The notes under the pieces are model-generated. The model made no database searches. It saw nothing but the letters and a program-made list of their open reading frames with translations, and was not told where the DNA came from. 64,000 nucleotides of DNA from Edaphochlamys debaryana (taxonomy: Eukaryota > Chlorophyta > Chlorophyceae > Chlamydomonadales). The position numbers were made by a program, and so were the translations under genes. The stretch spans positions 496,001-560,000 of the forward strand of contig JAEHOE010000047.1 in NCBI GenBank assembly GCA_016858145.1. Reading direction: 5' to 3'. Within the stretch, counting starts at the first letter, position 1, and each line of letters opens with the position of its first letter. Shown here one piece after another: positions 43,887-62,097 of the stretch.

Positions 43887-46800
43887 ATGTCGTCCGCGAT
43901 GCTTCGCTCTGCGGGGCCTGTGAGCAGCTCGGGCCGATCGACCGCCCCAGCACCCACGAGTCATCTGCTAGGCCGTCGAGCATGCAGCGCTGTGCCTCTT
44001 CCAGGGAGCCGGTCGCGAATTGCCCTGCCGCGTAGCAGTGGCCCCGATGAGGTCCGCCCTGCGCCCTCGCTGAAGGATGACGCTGCTCCGGTGACTGAGC
44101 CCCCACTTCTGGTGGAGGTGCGTCTGTCACTGGGTGCTTGGGGTGGTGCGACTTTCACCGCACGCACGTCCGGCCCCACGCACGTTGCCCCACTTCCACC
44201 CGCAGCCCCCGCCGCTTCCCTCCACCTCAAGCAACCTCTCCGCCATGATTGCGCTCTCGGCGGTGGGCGCCGTGGAGACTGCGTACCTGACCTACGTAAG
44301 CCAGCCAGCAGGGAGGGCAGGCACGGGGGACGGGACACCGGGCGCGGTGGGACTCCGTGGGCGTAAAGCGTGGGCACGCATGGACGGACGCAGCAGGCGA
44401 GGTTAGGGTTGGACCAAGAATGGCCGAGCATGCAGTACGGAAGTCCAACGGTCAGGGTGCTGATTTCTTGCCGTGTGGACCATGACCGCAGGCCAAGCTG
44501 TTCGATGCCCCCGTGGCCTGCCCCACCAACGGCTGCGAGAGCGTGCTGGCGTCGCCGTACGCACAGGTGAGGGCCCGGGTGGCCCTTGGTGGGCCTGGAC
44601 TGGGCCTGTCAGGGCGGGGATGAGGGCAGGATTCAATACGTGCAAGGTGTTATCCGAGGCGTGCAGCGGCCTTCGCGTAGAGTCGAGCGTGTGATGAGCA
44701 CGTTTTCCAGGCACTCCTCACCTCCCCTGCCCCACTCCCCAGCTCTTCGGCCTGCCGCTGCCCCTCTTCGGCTTCCTGGCTTACGCGGCGGTGGGCGGCC
44801 TGGCGGCTGTGGCGGCCTCGCAGGTGGGAGCGCAGGGGGTCGCGCTGTGCTACAGCAGTGGCCAGAGGCGGATGAGGTCATCATGTGACCTGGTTGGAGT
44901 AGAGTGGAGTGGAGAGGAGGAATCGGCGCGGTGGCAGAGCAGAGGCGTTGGGGCTGTGCCAGATGGCGAAGTGGCTACGTGACCGTCGTTGCTGGGGCTA
45001 AAAAGATTAGCAGCGGATGCCGCACGGGCTCTCCGCAGCGGCTGTTCCTTAGGCCACCGACACCCACGCCCGCTACCTAGTGTTTGCCCTTGAGTCTTGC
45101 GGCATGTGCCACCCCTCGACCCCCGCAGGCCAAGGCTGGACTGTCCTCCGACTCGCGGCAGCCGGTGCTGACGGCCCTCACGGCCGGCGTGGCCGCCCTG
45201 GGCACCACCAGCGCTGTGCTCATGTGAGGCCGCGTCGAGGGGCTTTTGGTTTGGGCCGTGGGACGGGGTCACTGAAGCTTGGCCCCGGGTACGGCAACAG
45301 CGCACAGGCCTGCCGCGTGCAACTGGCGCTGGCTCGACATGCGTAGTTTAGCGGGCGAATGGACCGGGGTGTCTGATGTCGAAGCCGGAGTTCGTTGGTT
45401 CTCTGGTCCAAGAATCAGGGGCAGTGGTGCCGGGCTGTGGTGGGGTACGGTGCCCATGCGGAGCCTGAGGGCTGCGGCGGGAAGTGACGGCTGGGGCCAG
45501 GAGCTGGGCGGCATAGCAGGGAGGGGTACAAGGTCTTGGGCGCACCCCCGCTACCCCCGCAGGACCATTCTGCAGACGCGGCTGGGCGGCACCCCCTGCG
45601 CCTGGTGCTACCTGTCCGCCACGCTGTCCGCCACCCTGGTGGTGACGCTGCTGAGCACCTTCTCGGGCAAGCAGCTCAAGGCAAGCGGACCGGGGCGGGG
45701 TCTGCTGGGGGTGCGGGCGGGCTTCTGGTTGCCCCGGGTTGCCACAGCCTCGCACCTCGCACCTGGCCCCGGGGCCCACACGCAGAGGGCGTCTGTGCTA
45801 GCATCCCTCACGGCCCTGCACCCGAGCCCTGCGCCCCGCCTCAACCTCTGGCAGCAACCCTCACGACCCTGCGCCCCGCATCAACCCCGCAGGACTCGGC
45901 GCTGGGCGGTGCGGGCGCTGCGCTGGCCACCGCCGCGCTGCTGTTCGTGGGCATGCCGGCGGGCAGCTCCGGCTCGGTCTACATCGACGACGACTTCCAG
46001 CTCGAGTACAAGGTGGGGGCTGGCGCCGCGGGCCGCGTGCGCTGTGTGCTGTGTGCTGTGTGGTGTTCGCGCGTTGACAGGGCATCAAGTCCGCCACACC
46101 GCGAGTCGTTGCCCTACCAGCCCCTCACGAATCCAGGAGCACGCGCCTCCTCCGCCACGACCTGACCTGCGCTCCTCCCTCCCTCCCCCAACCCCCTCCC
46201 CAACCCCCGCCCCAACCCCCGCCCCAGCGCCCCGTGGTCACCACCGAGTCCTCCGATCGGGCCGTGGCCCTGGCCGCCCGCCTGGACGCAGCGGGGGCGC
46301 GCATGTACGGCGCATTCTGGTGGGTCAGCCCTGCAGCAGGGTGTGGGAGCGCACGTGGGACACGACTGCAGGGGTGCCGACACCCTGGCTCGGAACCTGC
46401 CCTCGGAACCTGCCCTGACCTTCACGCACCCGCGCCCGGACGAGTGGGCACGAGTTGCGCCCCCGCTTCCGCAGCCCCGCTTTCCGTGGCGACTGGAGTC
46501 CACATGTCGTGTGTCTACACCATACCATGGCTGCATGGCTCCGTGTATTATGTCGGACCCTTATAAGTCTGTGCTGTGCCTTGACTGCCTTCTCCGCACC
46601 TTCTCAGGTGCTCCCACTGCTACGACCAGAAGCAGGAGTTCGGGAGCCAGGCCATGGCGGACTTCCCCTACGTGGAGTGCTTCCCCAACGGCTGGAAGAA
46701 GGTGCGGGGGGGGAGGGGTTGGGGACAAAGGCGCAAGGCGGGCAGAGGCGCTGACACTGCACAGCGGAGGGTGCGGAGGGAGAGGGGTCCAAGGCAATGG

Positions 46801-47266
46801 AAGAGGGGTCAAGGAGGCGTGAGGCGGGCACGGAGACTGTGCACGGGCACGGACACTGGTGCCCTGGCCGGCGGTGTGGCGAGTGGAGATGGAGGGCAGA
46901 GGCAAAGGGCATGGGCCGAGCCGGCTTGCAAGTGCAGGCGTGCCGCGGGGTGCTGGCTGCGGGGGGGGGGGCACGCCACAACCGACAGCGCCCTGTGCCT
47001 CTCGCGCGTGCCGCGCACCGCTCACTCGCGTTTGAGCCTCCTTTGCTCCGACTCGACCAACCCATCCTCTTTCCACCCATCTCTTAAACCCTCCGCAGGG
47101 TGAGAAGATGTCTCCGCTGTGCGACACCGCCGGCGTGCAGGCCTTCCCCACGTGGGTTATTGGCGGCAAGAAGATCGAGGGCGAGCTCACCCTGACCGAG
47201 CTGGAGAAGGAGCTCGACAAGGCGGCGGCGGCGGCCCAGACCGAGGTGGCTGCCGTGGCCCCGTAA
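43887..47266 (+). CDS. LTO1: LTO1: thylakoid VKOR-thioredoxin fusion thiol oxidoreductase
   Basis: Ten exons: 43887-44117, 44206-44295, 44492-44566, 44743-44823, 45129-45223, 45563-45680, 45893-46012, 46228-46319, 46608-46701, 47099-47266; 387 aa. Residues 1 to about 55 are Ser/Ala/Arg-rich, like a chloroplast transit peptide. The VKOR domain follows: helix AVGAVETAYLTY, the loop Cys pair CPTNGC (residues 117 and 122), FGLPLPLFGF, and the quinone-side CAWC (203-206). A thioredoxin-like domain has CSHC (302-305) and the cis-Pro in FPTWVIGG. In plants LTO1 passes electrons from lumenal protein thiols to membrane quinone, forming disulfides needed for photosystem II assembly. All three Cys pairs are present, so it should be active. 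The exon 6 donor is ambiguous: GC at 45681, or a GT about 30 bp later in the same frame. Confidence 0.93.
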
Positions 47267-48085
47267 TGGGCTGTGGATACTGACTGGTGTGGATGGGTTG
47301 GAATGCCGCTGGAGCTTGGGAAGTAGCAGCGGGGGAGAGGACAGCATCGGAGGGGGAGGGCAGCAGGGGACGGGGGAGGAGGGGCGAACTGTGGGGGTGC
47401 GGTGGAGGGGATGAGAGCAGTTGCGGTGCGGCGGGGGCTTGGGGAAAGGTGTCGGGGCGTATGGGGCAGTCAATGCGGTGAGGAGGTGGGGAGGTGCCTT
47501 GGGGCCTGTGGGCATTTCCCCCGTGTGGCACGCAAGCAGCAAGGCTATCTAGCACCACACGGAGCGTGATAGTAAGGGTGATGCAGCTGAGCGGCGGCCA
47601 GGCTGTCGGACCGGACGCGGACAAACTGCCCATCCCGCGCCTTGTCCCCTTGCGGACCCGTCCCCTTGTGGGCCGCTTTCGCGTCATCCCGTGGCACCAA
47701 CTTGCGGCAAGCCAGTCAGCCTGGCCCGCCCGCCAAAACCCCACAGTTCAAACGCCACTGCCCAACTTATAATCACAGCTAGCAACTTAGACGACAGCAC
47801 GGCGACACAAGACGGTCGTACCCCACGCCGGGCAGACACCTGCACACGACCCGCCTCAACCACCCGCACTGCCCGGTTTTGCTTACAAAGTAGGGCTGGA
47901 TACACGTTCCATAGACTCGCAGCGACGACCTGTCGAGCTTCCCCTGCCCAAGTCGACGCAACACTGGCGGACGCCACTTGCATAGAGCTGTGCTGTCATT
48001 GAGCAACAATAACGCTCACGTGATACGTCCGTTGCGTCGCGGGGAGCCAAGCACCAGCCCCAGCATCGACATGGGCGCGCTCTGA
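47267..48085. other. spacer between LTO1 and PKG
   Basis: About 820 bp, G-rich in the first half, with no exon recognised. The right end contains the PKG leader and a tiny upstream ORF. Confidence 0.4.
48071..48085 (+). promoter_or_regulatory. minimal upstream ORF abutting the PKG start
   Basis: An ATG followed by three codons and TGA (peptide MGAL) ends at 48085; the PKG ATG begins at 48086. A stop directly followed by a start could modulate initiation by re-initiation or leaky scanning. Whether the transcript includes it is unknown. Confidence 0.4.
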
Positions 48086-55035
<6,950 letters not shown>

Positions 55036-56745
55036 GCGCGTGCGGCGTGTGGTACGGCGTGTACGGCACAGCGTGTACGGCAGGGCGCGGCTGGAAGGCC
55101 CGGGGCCGGAGCCGGAGCCGCCTGGCGCGTGTGTGGCAGCTGGCGGAGCGGAGCTGGGCGCGGAGGGAGCACGCTGCCGGGATGCGGCGGCCAGGCGGAC
55201 CGCGCGCAGGAGCAAGGAGGGGGAGGAGCGGAGCGGTGGGCTGGAGCGGCTCGGCCTTCCAGACGGGGCAGGCGGGGCTCTCACCATGCGCCCAAGCGCC
55301 CCGCGGCAGGGGCGGGCGCTGCCGGAGCACGGGACGCCCAGCGGGGGGGCGAGAAGGAGCGGGCCTGCAGGCGGGGGACGCAGTCCGGGGGGGTGACCAG
55401 CTGCGAGGAGATCGGCGGGGGGCGCTGCCGCGCCCGCAGGCCCTGGGGTGAACAAGGCGGGGCAGCAGCAGGGAGGGAGAGCAGAGGCCAGCGGAAGGCC
55501 GTGAGCAAGGAATCGAGGCGGCGGAGCCGAGAGCGTTGAGGTGGGTGGTGGAGGCGGTGACGCGGTTACCGACGCTTCACGGGGCGTCGGCTTGCAAGGT
55601 GTGCCCTGTGGACTGTGGGGAGTGAGTGCGCTACCCACCGTGTGAGTCTGTCTCGGGCAGAGGTAAGGGTGGTCTGATTGCCGGGGCGTCGTGTGCTGGC
55701 TGTAGGGTGGCACCATGAGCTTCTCCCTTGGGTTGGATTCTGTCCCGCTCTATTTGGCCCCAGTGCTCGACATTTGCCGCTGGAGGCCAGGGGCCACCGC
55801 GCAGGTGGCCAGGACTGGAGCGGGGGCAGTGGGCACGGGTAGTCTGTGAGCCCGGCCAAGTTTGCTGTATGCTGGTCCGGTCTGCGGTACGTCGACTCGT
55901 TTGATGGCAAGGCGGAAGATGGCGGGGCGCGCGACTGTTCTGCAGTGCTGTTTGAGCTTGGGCTCTGGCGTTTCGGGCAACGGTTTCGGGCGGGCGGCAG
56001 ACGAGGCGGGTGTACTCTGGGGAGGAGAATTGGGCACTCGCGCGCGCCCTGGCTATTCATGGTTTGTTTGGTGAGCGTGGCGGCAGCTGGCGGGTGCTGT
56101 CTGGTCGTGAGTCGGGTGGAACGTAACTGTTGAGGAGGCTGTGCTCCCCAGGAGGCGCAGTGTGCGCTTTCCTGCCTTGCGCTTCCATGCCTCAATAACG
56201 TGTCGTGCCAGGTTCGGCTTGACCGTATGCGTCGGCAGATCCACAGCCTCCAGCCCAGCCGGCTCGAGCGCGGGCGCGGCGCGGGAATGGAGAGAGCACC
56301 ATCAGGGGCGCTGTGCACGCGAGGGCCGAGGGGGTGGCATCACAGCTAGCGAGCTCTGAGCACCTGGTGAGGAGGGGCAAGGCTTCCGGGGCCTTCCGGC
56401 AGGCGGGGGTTGACCTGCACTGGCCTGTCCGGGTGCGGTCCGGGTTGCGTCGGACCCCCTCGCCCCCCAACCCTCCTCCGAACTTATAGGGCCCAGAAGT
56501 TCTCGAGGGCTTCGGCAGGGCTTCGGCAAGACCTGTGGGGCTTCGCACCCGGCACGCAGTACGGACGCGCTATTCAGGCGCGCGCAGGTCCCAGGTTGTG
56601 ATCGTGCCCCTTGTGTTCCGCATCGGCTCACAGCCACAAAAGACCCCTTAATCGCTGTACCATACGTCCACTGATAGACGAGCTTCCCGAGCTGCTACCC
56701 CCAATTGCCGCGCTTGCTGACTGTGGAGCTTCTCCCCTGCTTTGG
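55036..56745. other. 1.7-kb region after PKG without a supported gene
   Basis: Probably a long PKG 3' UTR and intergenic DNA. It includes G-rich, GTGTACGGC-repeated sequence just after the stop. Frames are open on both strands, but none shows exon-intron phase support or recognisable motifs. The last 110 bp may include an upstream exon of the next gene, with an acceptor-like CACAG near 56634. Confidence 0.35.
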
Positions 56746-57363
56746 ATGCTGATAGAGATGGACAGTGGTAGCGGACATTCGGTGGAGGCCCCCGGCGTCT
56801 TTACCGAGTAAGCATTCTGGTTGACCAGCGATCGTGGCGGGGCTCTGCTCCTGCACTCTCCGGACCATTCAGCCAACCCTTGCAAACCTATGCAGGCTAA
56901 CGGCGTGCAGCACCTGTGGAACCCTCTGGCGGAGAGAGCTGGGCGGGCCCCAAGGCGAGGTGCTCGAGATTGTCGCAAAGCGCCTGAGGCGCGAGCCAGC
57001 CCTCACTGACCCCCCAAACGGTGCGTTGGTGCAGTTCCAGCCTAGGAAGGGGTAGGGATGCGCGCTGGTGTGTCCCCTAAAGCCACCGCGGCTGCAGCTC
57101 TTCCGCATGGCCGCCAGCCCCGCCGGCTTGACCCTGAGACCTTGTCCGCCTGCCGTCCAGGCCACCGCGTTGTGTTCTGGAAGTGTCATACCTGTGGGGC
57201 CGATCACGTGGATGGGGAATGGAGCGAGCTGCTGGCCAGCGTGGGCGTCGGCGAGAAGACGGGGCAGACGCCGCACGGGCCGCCGCGGCAGGGCCTGACC
57301 AACCCCTTTACGGGCTCCACGCCACCGCCGCAGCTCATGCGGCCGCCGGCTCCGCAGCGCTAA
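56746..57363 (+). CDS. small protein with paired CxxC motifs (zinc-ribbon-like)
   Basis: Exons 56746-56807, 56896-57020 and 57161-57363 join in frame to give at least 129 aa; the frame is open to about 56602, so the true start may be further up. Exon 2 carries CSTCGTLWRRELGG and exon 3 FWKCHTCGADHVDGEW, two CxxCG knuckles about 55 residues apart, the pattern of a zinc ribbon. The C-terminus is Pro-rich and ends in PPAPQR. Donors GTAAGC and GTGCGT and both acceptors fit consensus, and both junctions keep frame, which is the main support. I do not recognise the family. Confidence 0.45.
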
Positions 57364-59280
57364 GGGGCCCCAGCGCCGACGCTGGGGCGCCAGCAGTTGG
57401 CGGCAGTCGGGATGCGAGAGCAGCGGTACACGTTGCCGCTCAGCAGGGACGCCCAGCGCACTGGAGGCCTGCAGCACGGGTCAGGGCTGGACCGCTTGTC
57501 CGGGTGCGACGGGCCGCGGACCGTCCGCGTCAGGGCGTCTGTGGGCGGTCATAAGGGCGCCGGGACCGGAGCTCGCCAAGAGGCGCAGACCGCCGCTGAT
57601 GTGGGTCGGCGAGCCCTGCCCTCAACTCCTCAGCCATGCCGGCTGCAGGGCGAAGGACTCCAAGACCTGGACCTGCGGCCATGGCGGGGAGGGTGGCACA
57701 TGCAGCCCAGGGCCGGCGATTTACTGCCAGGCCTTGCCGAGCTGCGATGTGGGTTGTCATGGGTTCCGGCAGCCCATGCCATGCCGTGTGGCCGAGCTGC
57801 GCTTGGGTGGATGCGAGAGGCGGGCGCGTGCCGACGCACGCTCTAGAAGGCCGCATGCCCAGCGGCGGCTACGGTACGGCGGGCAGCAGGCGCCTCCGCC
57901 GCAGCGCAAGGCGCCGGCCGGGCAGGCGCTTTCTGAGCCTTGGCGGGGGCGCGGACAGCCAGGCGGCTCGGATAGCGCTGGCTGCCCAGGCTAGGGCTGC
58001 GGCGTGCACCGCTCAAAACGCCCGCCCAGCCTACATGGCCGGCTGGGCCACCCCTGGCTGGGCTGGCGTGATCTCGAGGTGCTCGACATGTATAGTGGAC
58101 ATGGTGGGAAGAGTGAGAGGGGTCTTCAGGCAGCCGCTGCGACTGAAAGCGGCGCCTGGCCTCGCCGGGGCACTGAGATAGACATTGAACGGGCGGCGCG
58201 TTTGGGTGAGAGGTTATGTCGTCTGGGAGGGGCTGGTGATCCTGAATTTCTCGGACCCCGCAAGGGTGCGCGCTTTGGACGTAATGCCCATCCTGCGCAG
58301 TGCTACAGCTGGGGCGGGGGGGGCGGGGAGGGAGTGACGAATGTGCTTGCATGGGTGGTGGAGTGTGGCGGGGGGGGCTTATCCGTGTAGGGGACGCGGA
58401 GGGTGGTGGACCGGACCGTCTACACAGGGCCTGTTTCTGTTGGGAATGTGTGCACCTGCACCGTGGCGGGGCTGCAGGCCTGCGGCTGTTGCCTCAGCAG
58501 GGTTGGCGATCCTCATGGAGCTAGGCAGACGGGTTTTGCGGTTGGGGCGGGGCGGCTGGCTTATGCTGGGTGCAGCTGGTGGCCGAGTGGATGCGCCCAG
58601 CATACCAATGCCCTCTGAGCCCAATAGAGCATGGAAGGATACTGGGAATAGAGCATGCAAGGGCTCTTGCATCAAAGCACAATGGCACAATGCCTGAGGC
58701 AGTCCGTTTCGAGAAGGGCCAGCGGGCTAGCAGAGACCAACCAGCCCACACGGCACACGCTTGACATGCAATGTCCCGGTCCAGTGGTCACACGCCTGAC
58801 CCGGCCTTCCCTCACGTCTCATCATGAACTCGTCGCAGTACCTCTGCCCCCGGCCTCTTCTTCAGTTCAACACAACAGACCTTAACAAATAACAACCCGG
58901 CCAGCCTCCCGCATGAGTCCACACCAAGTACCACACCCACACCGCCTTGATCCCTACCGCAGTCCTGCTTCTCCGAACAACGAAGCCTTGTTGCAGCTCT
59001 ACACCTTGGCGACTTGGGGCTGGCTCTCCGCCCATGCACGCAGCCACGGCCATGCGTGATGTTGCCCTGGCGCAGCGCTCTCTGCCCAGCCCAGCCCGCC
59101 CTGCCGGGCCCCGGGTCTTCACATGACAAGCCCCCCGCCCCCCCCCCCCAGGCCCGCCTTCCCCCACAACCCAACGCCTTGGCGCCTGATGCGGACCTTG
59201 GCCATAGGCATCGCATGACAACCACCACCATACGGTACATACCAGCTATCGCTTCTTTGTCACAAGTTCTAGCCCCTTGC
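57364..59280. other. 1.9-kb region without a supported gene
   Basis: Contains the 3' UTRs of two convergent genes. Several short Cys- or Arg-rich frames occur (for example around 57600-57990), but none has phase-matched splice sites or homology I can name. No RNA gene or repeat seen. Confidence 0.35.
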
Positions 59281-62097
59281 TCAGCGGGCACCCGCCTGAG
59301 ACACCCGGTCAAAGGCGCGCTGCGCCCAGCTCTCCTTGCCGCCAAGAGACAGCCCGCCGCCGCCGCCGCTGGCGCGCCCCGCCGCGCCGCCGCCACCAAA
59401 CAGACCGCTGTGCACCGGTGCCGAGATGCGAGCGGCCAGCATGCCCATGGGCCCGCCGGCGCCGCCGACGTAACCGCCGCCGCCGCCGGACGCCGTCGGC
59501 GTAGCTGGCGCTGCCACCGGCGCCCAAGTCGCCCGCATCGCCCGCGCCGGCGACTCGAAGGCACTGCCGCCGCCGCCGCCACCGCTGGCGGCGAGGGCGG
59601 CCAGCAGTCGTACCTCGTCACGGGTGAGTGAGTCGCCGCCGAGGCTGGCGGCCTTGATAGCCGCACCCAGGACCGCCGAGCGCCGCCTTGCAGCGGCAGG
59701 GATCGAACCCAGCGTCGCCTCGCCGTCAGCGTCGTCGCCGGCGCCGTACGCCAGGCGGCCGTACGACACCGCAGCGCCGCTGCGGCGGCGGCTGGCCGTC
59801 GATCCACGGGGCGAGCCGGCGGCGACCTCATCCTCAAACGTCAGCCGCCGTCGGCTGCTGCTGGCGGCGCTGCCGCGCGGCGTGGCGGGCTCCTGATGGG
59901 ACGCGGCATCGGCGGAGGCGGCCATGGTGCCCCGCCGGCCTGCCGTCGCCGCCGCCAGGCGCGCCGTGGCGGCAACGCCGGCCGGGGACATGGTCCGGGG
60001 CCCTGCGGGCGCGCCGCCGCGAGAGCGGGCGTTACGCTCCGCCCAAACGTCGGACAACCGCAGCCGCTGGGAGGGCGACAGGCCGCCAGGCTCGGGGCTC
60101 CAGCCCTCCGAAGGGCCATAGTCTGGCGACGCCACCGCCTCTGGCTCAGAATCGGAGTCAACGACGACAGCTCGCGGCCTGGCGGCGGCGGCAGCGGTGA
60201 CGCGGGGCGCCAGCGCCTCCGTCAGGTACCAGCCGCTGCCGCTGCCGCCGCCGCTGGCATGAGCGCCAGCGGCGCTGCGGCGGGCGCCGCCGGTGCTCTC
60301 TGGCGGCGGCGCGCCGCCGAGGCTCCGGAGCGTGTGGGCCATCGCCTCCGTCACCCGCTGCCGCTGCGCCGCCATGCCCCGCCCCGCGTCCGTCGCCCGC
60401 CGCGCCGTTTCGTCTTCGCTGCTGTCCGACAGCGCCGTCACGCGGCGGGGCCGCGCCGCCGCCGTCGACCGCGCCGTCGCGGGCGCAGCGAAGCCGCCGA
60501 AGGACCCGCCTGTGCCGGCGGCGCCGCCAGCGGAGGCGTGCAGCGTCGCCGCCACCGACACCCGCCGTGGGTCGGGCACCGCCGCTGCCCGCACGTCGCC
60601 GCTGCCGGCCCCCGTCATGCGTCGCACCAGCGCTGACGACACAGACCGGCCCAGGCCTCGGCTGTACGCCCCCACAGTCGGAGCAGCCCCGCCCGGGAGC
60701 GACATGCCGCCGACGGAGGCGGACCGCGCCCGCCGCAGGACGGCGGAATGGGACCGTGCAGCGGTCGCCCGGCGAGCGTCCGCCTCGCGCCGCGTGGCGA
60801 CGGCACCGCCGGCGCTCGGCCGCCGCCGCCGGGCGGGGTTGGCGGCGGCGTCGACCTCCGACGACGCATCGCTGTCATCGTCGGGATCCACGTCGCGCCA
60901 CGTGGCCTGCTCGGCCTGCTCGGCCACCCGCTGTCGTACGGCCGCCAGCACGCGCTCGGACATGGTCGTCCGCCGCCCGCCGCCGTACTTAGCGGCGTCG
61001 GGCCCCAGCTCCGCGCCCACCACCAGCTTGGCGAGCAGCGGGTCCTCGCCAAACACGGACTGCAGCGACGGCGGCGCGCCGCCGCGGCTGGCGGCGGCGA
61101 CGCGAGAGCCGCCGCCGGTGGCGCCGCCACCGTTTCGGCCGGCACCACCAAAGCCTTGCTCCGCCGCTATCGCCTTGACCACTTTCCCCAGGGTCTTCTC
61201 CCGCACCCCAGAAGCCTCCGAGTAGCGCCTTAGCACGTAGGCAGGGAGGCGGTGCTCCTCCGCCTCCTCATCCGTCGTCTCGGCATCACCTTCCGCCGCG
61301 GCCCTGCCGTGGCCCGCCGGCGCGCCGGCTGCCGTACGACTCCGGCCGACGCCGAGGCCGTGCACGTACGGGTACGGGCTGTAGTACGGGTCCGCCGCCG
61401 GCGACATCGCGTGGCCGGCAGCCCCGCCCGACGGGTAGTCGTGGCTGTAGCCGGCCGCGGGGGCGGTTGCGCCGATGAGAGCGAGGGCCGAGGAGGGGTC
61501 TGCGAGGGCGCGATGCAGCCGGTCGGCGTTGTACGACATGAAGTCGCCGTAGTGGCCGAGCGTGTGTACGGCAGTTGCGCGGCGGCTGGCGCGGCCCGTG
61601 CAGGCGTGGCAGTCGCAGTTGGGCGGGTGGCGGGGCGCGTCCGCGTCTTCGTCGGTGGACCAGAAGGCGGCGGCGGCGGCGGCGTACGCGGGGCTGAGGG
61701 GGCTCCCAGAAGGGTTTTGGGGCCGCGTGCCGAGGGCGGCTCCGCCGGTGGCGGAGGCCGGGGCGCCGCTGCCGCGGGGTGAGTAGGTCTCGAGCGCCTG
61801 GCGTACCGTGGAGAGGTGTTCGCGGGCGTGGCGGACGAGTCCGTCCTTCTCTGCCTCCACAGCCGCAACTCGCCGGTTGGCCTCGCGAGCCGTCACGCGC
61901 TTGAGCGGCAAATCGGGCTTGGCATGTAGGTGGCTACGTGGCAGCACTTCGCCGCCTTCAAGCCAGGCTTTCGGCTTCGTCTTGTCATACTCCACGAAGC
62001 CGCCATCGTCGGATAAGGCGTCAGGCGCGGGCAGGCCGAGGCCAAGGCGACGCCCGTCCTTGAACCAGGCGTCGTTGAATGTGAGAGGCCGCGGCAT
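59281..62097 (-). CDS. unrecognised 938-aa single-exon disordered protein
   Basis: A single open frame of 939 codons from ATG 62097 to TGA 59281-59283, unusual beside intron-rich neighbours. The first 110 residues look ordered: FNDAWFKDGRRLGLGL, FVEYDKTKPKAWLEGGE, then a charged helical stretch around VAAVEAEKDGLVRHAREH. The remainder is Ala/Gly/Arg/Ser-rich with many RRR and Gly runs and looks intrinsically disordered. There is one Cys cluster, NCDCHACTG. No known domain is recognised and no function is assigned. Length, GC-rich third positions and the coherent N-terminus favour a real gene. Phosphorylation-site-like SDSE and SDSSED patches are frequent. An undetected intron within the low-complexity part cannot be ruled out. 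Confidence 0.65.
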   Translation of the reverse strand: MPRPLTFNDAWFKDGRRLGLGLPAPDALSDDGGFVEYDKTKPKAWLEGGEVLPRSHLHAKPDLPLKRVTAREANRRVAAVEAEKDGLVRHAREHLSTVRQALETYSPRGSGAPASATGGAALGTRPQNPSGSPLSPAYAAAAAAFWSTDEDADAPRHPPNCDCHACTGRASRRATAVHTLGHYGDFMSYNADRLHRALADPSSALALIGATAPAAGYSHDYPSGGAAGHAMSPAADPYYSPYPYVHGLGVGRSRTAAGAPAGHGRAAAEGDAETTDEEAEEHRLPAYVLRRYSEASGVREKTLGKVVKAIAAEQGFGGAGRNGGGATGGGSRVAAASRGGAPPSLQSVFGEDPLLAKLVVGAELGPDAAKYGGGRRTTMSERVLAAVRQRVAEQAEQATWRDVDPDDDSDASSEVDAAANPARRRRPSAGGAVATRREADARRATAARSHSAVLRRARSASVGGMSLPGGAAPTVGAYSRGLGRSVSSALVRRMTGAGSGDVRAAAVPDPRRVSVAATLHASAGGAAGTGGSFGGFAAPATARSTAAARPRRVTALSDSSEDETARRATDAGRGMAAQRQRVTEAMAHTLRSLGGAPPPESTGGARRSAAGAHASGGGSGSGWYLTEALAPRVTAAAAARPRAVVVDSDSEPEAVASPDYGPSEGWSPEPGGLSPSQRLRLSDVWAERNARSRGGAPAGPRTMSPAGVAATARLAAATAGRRGTMAASADAASHQEPATPRGSAASSSRRRLTFEDEVAAGSPRGSTASRRRSGAAVSYGRLAYGAGDDADGEATLGSIPAAARRRSAVLGAAIKAASLGGDSLTRDEVRLLAALAASGGGGGGSAFESPARAMRATWAPVAAPATPTASGGGGGYVGGAGGPMGMLAARISAPVHSGLFGGGGAAGRASGGGGGLSLGGKESWAQRAFDRVSQAGAR

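Noticed and set aside
55566..56318. 250-codon minus-strand frame downstream of PKG
   Set aside because: No motif, no splice support, and low-complexity Pro/Ser/Arg composition typical of antisense GC-rich sequence.
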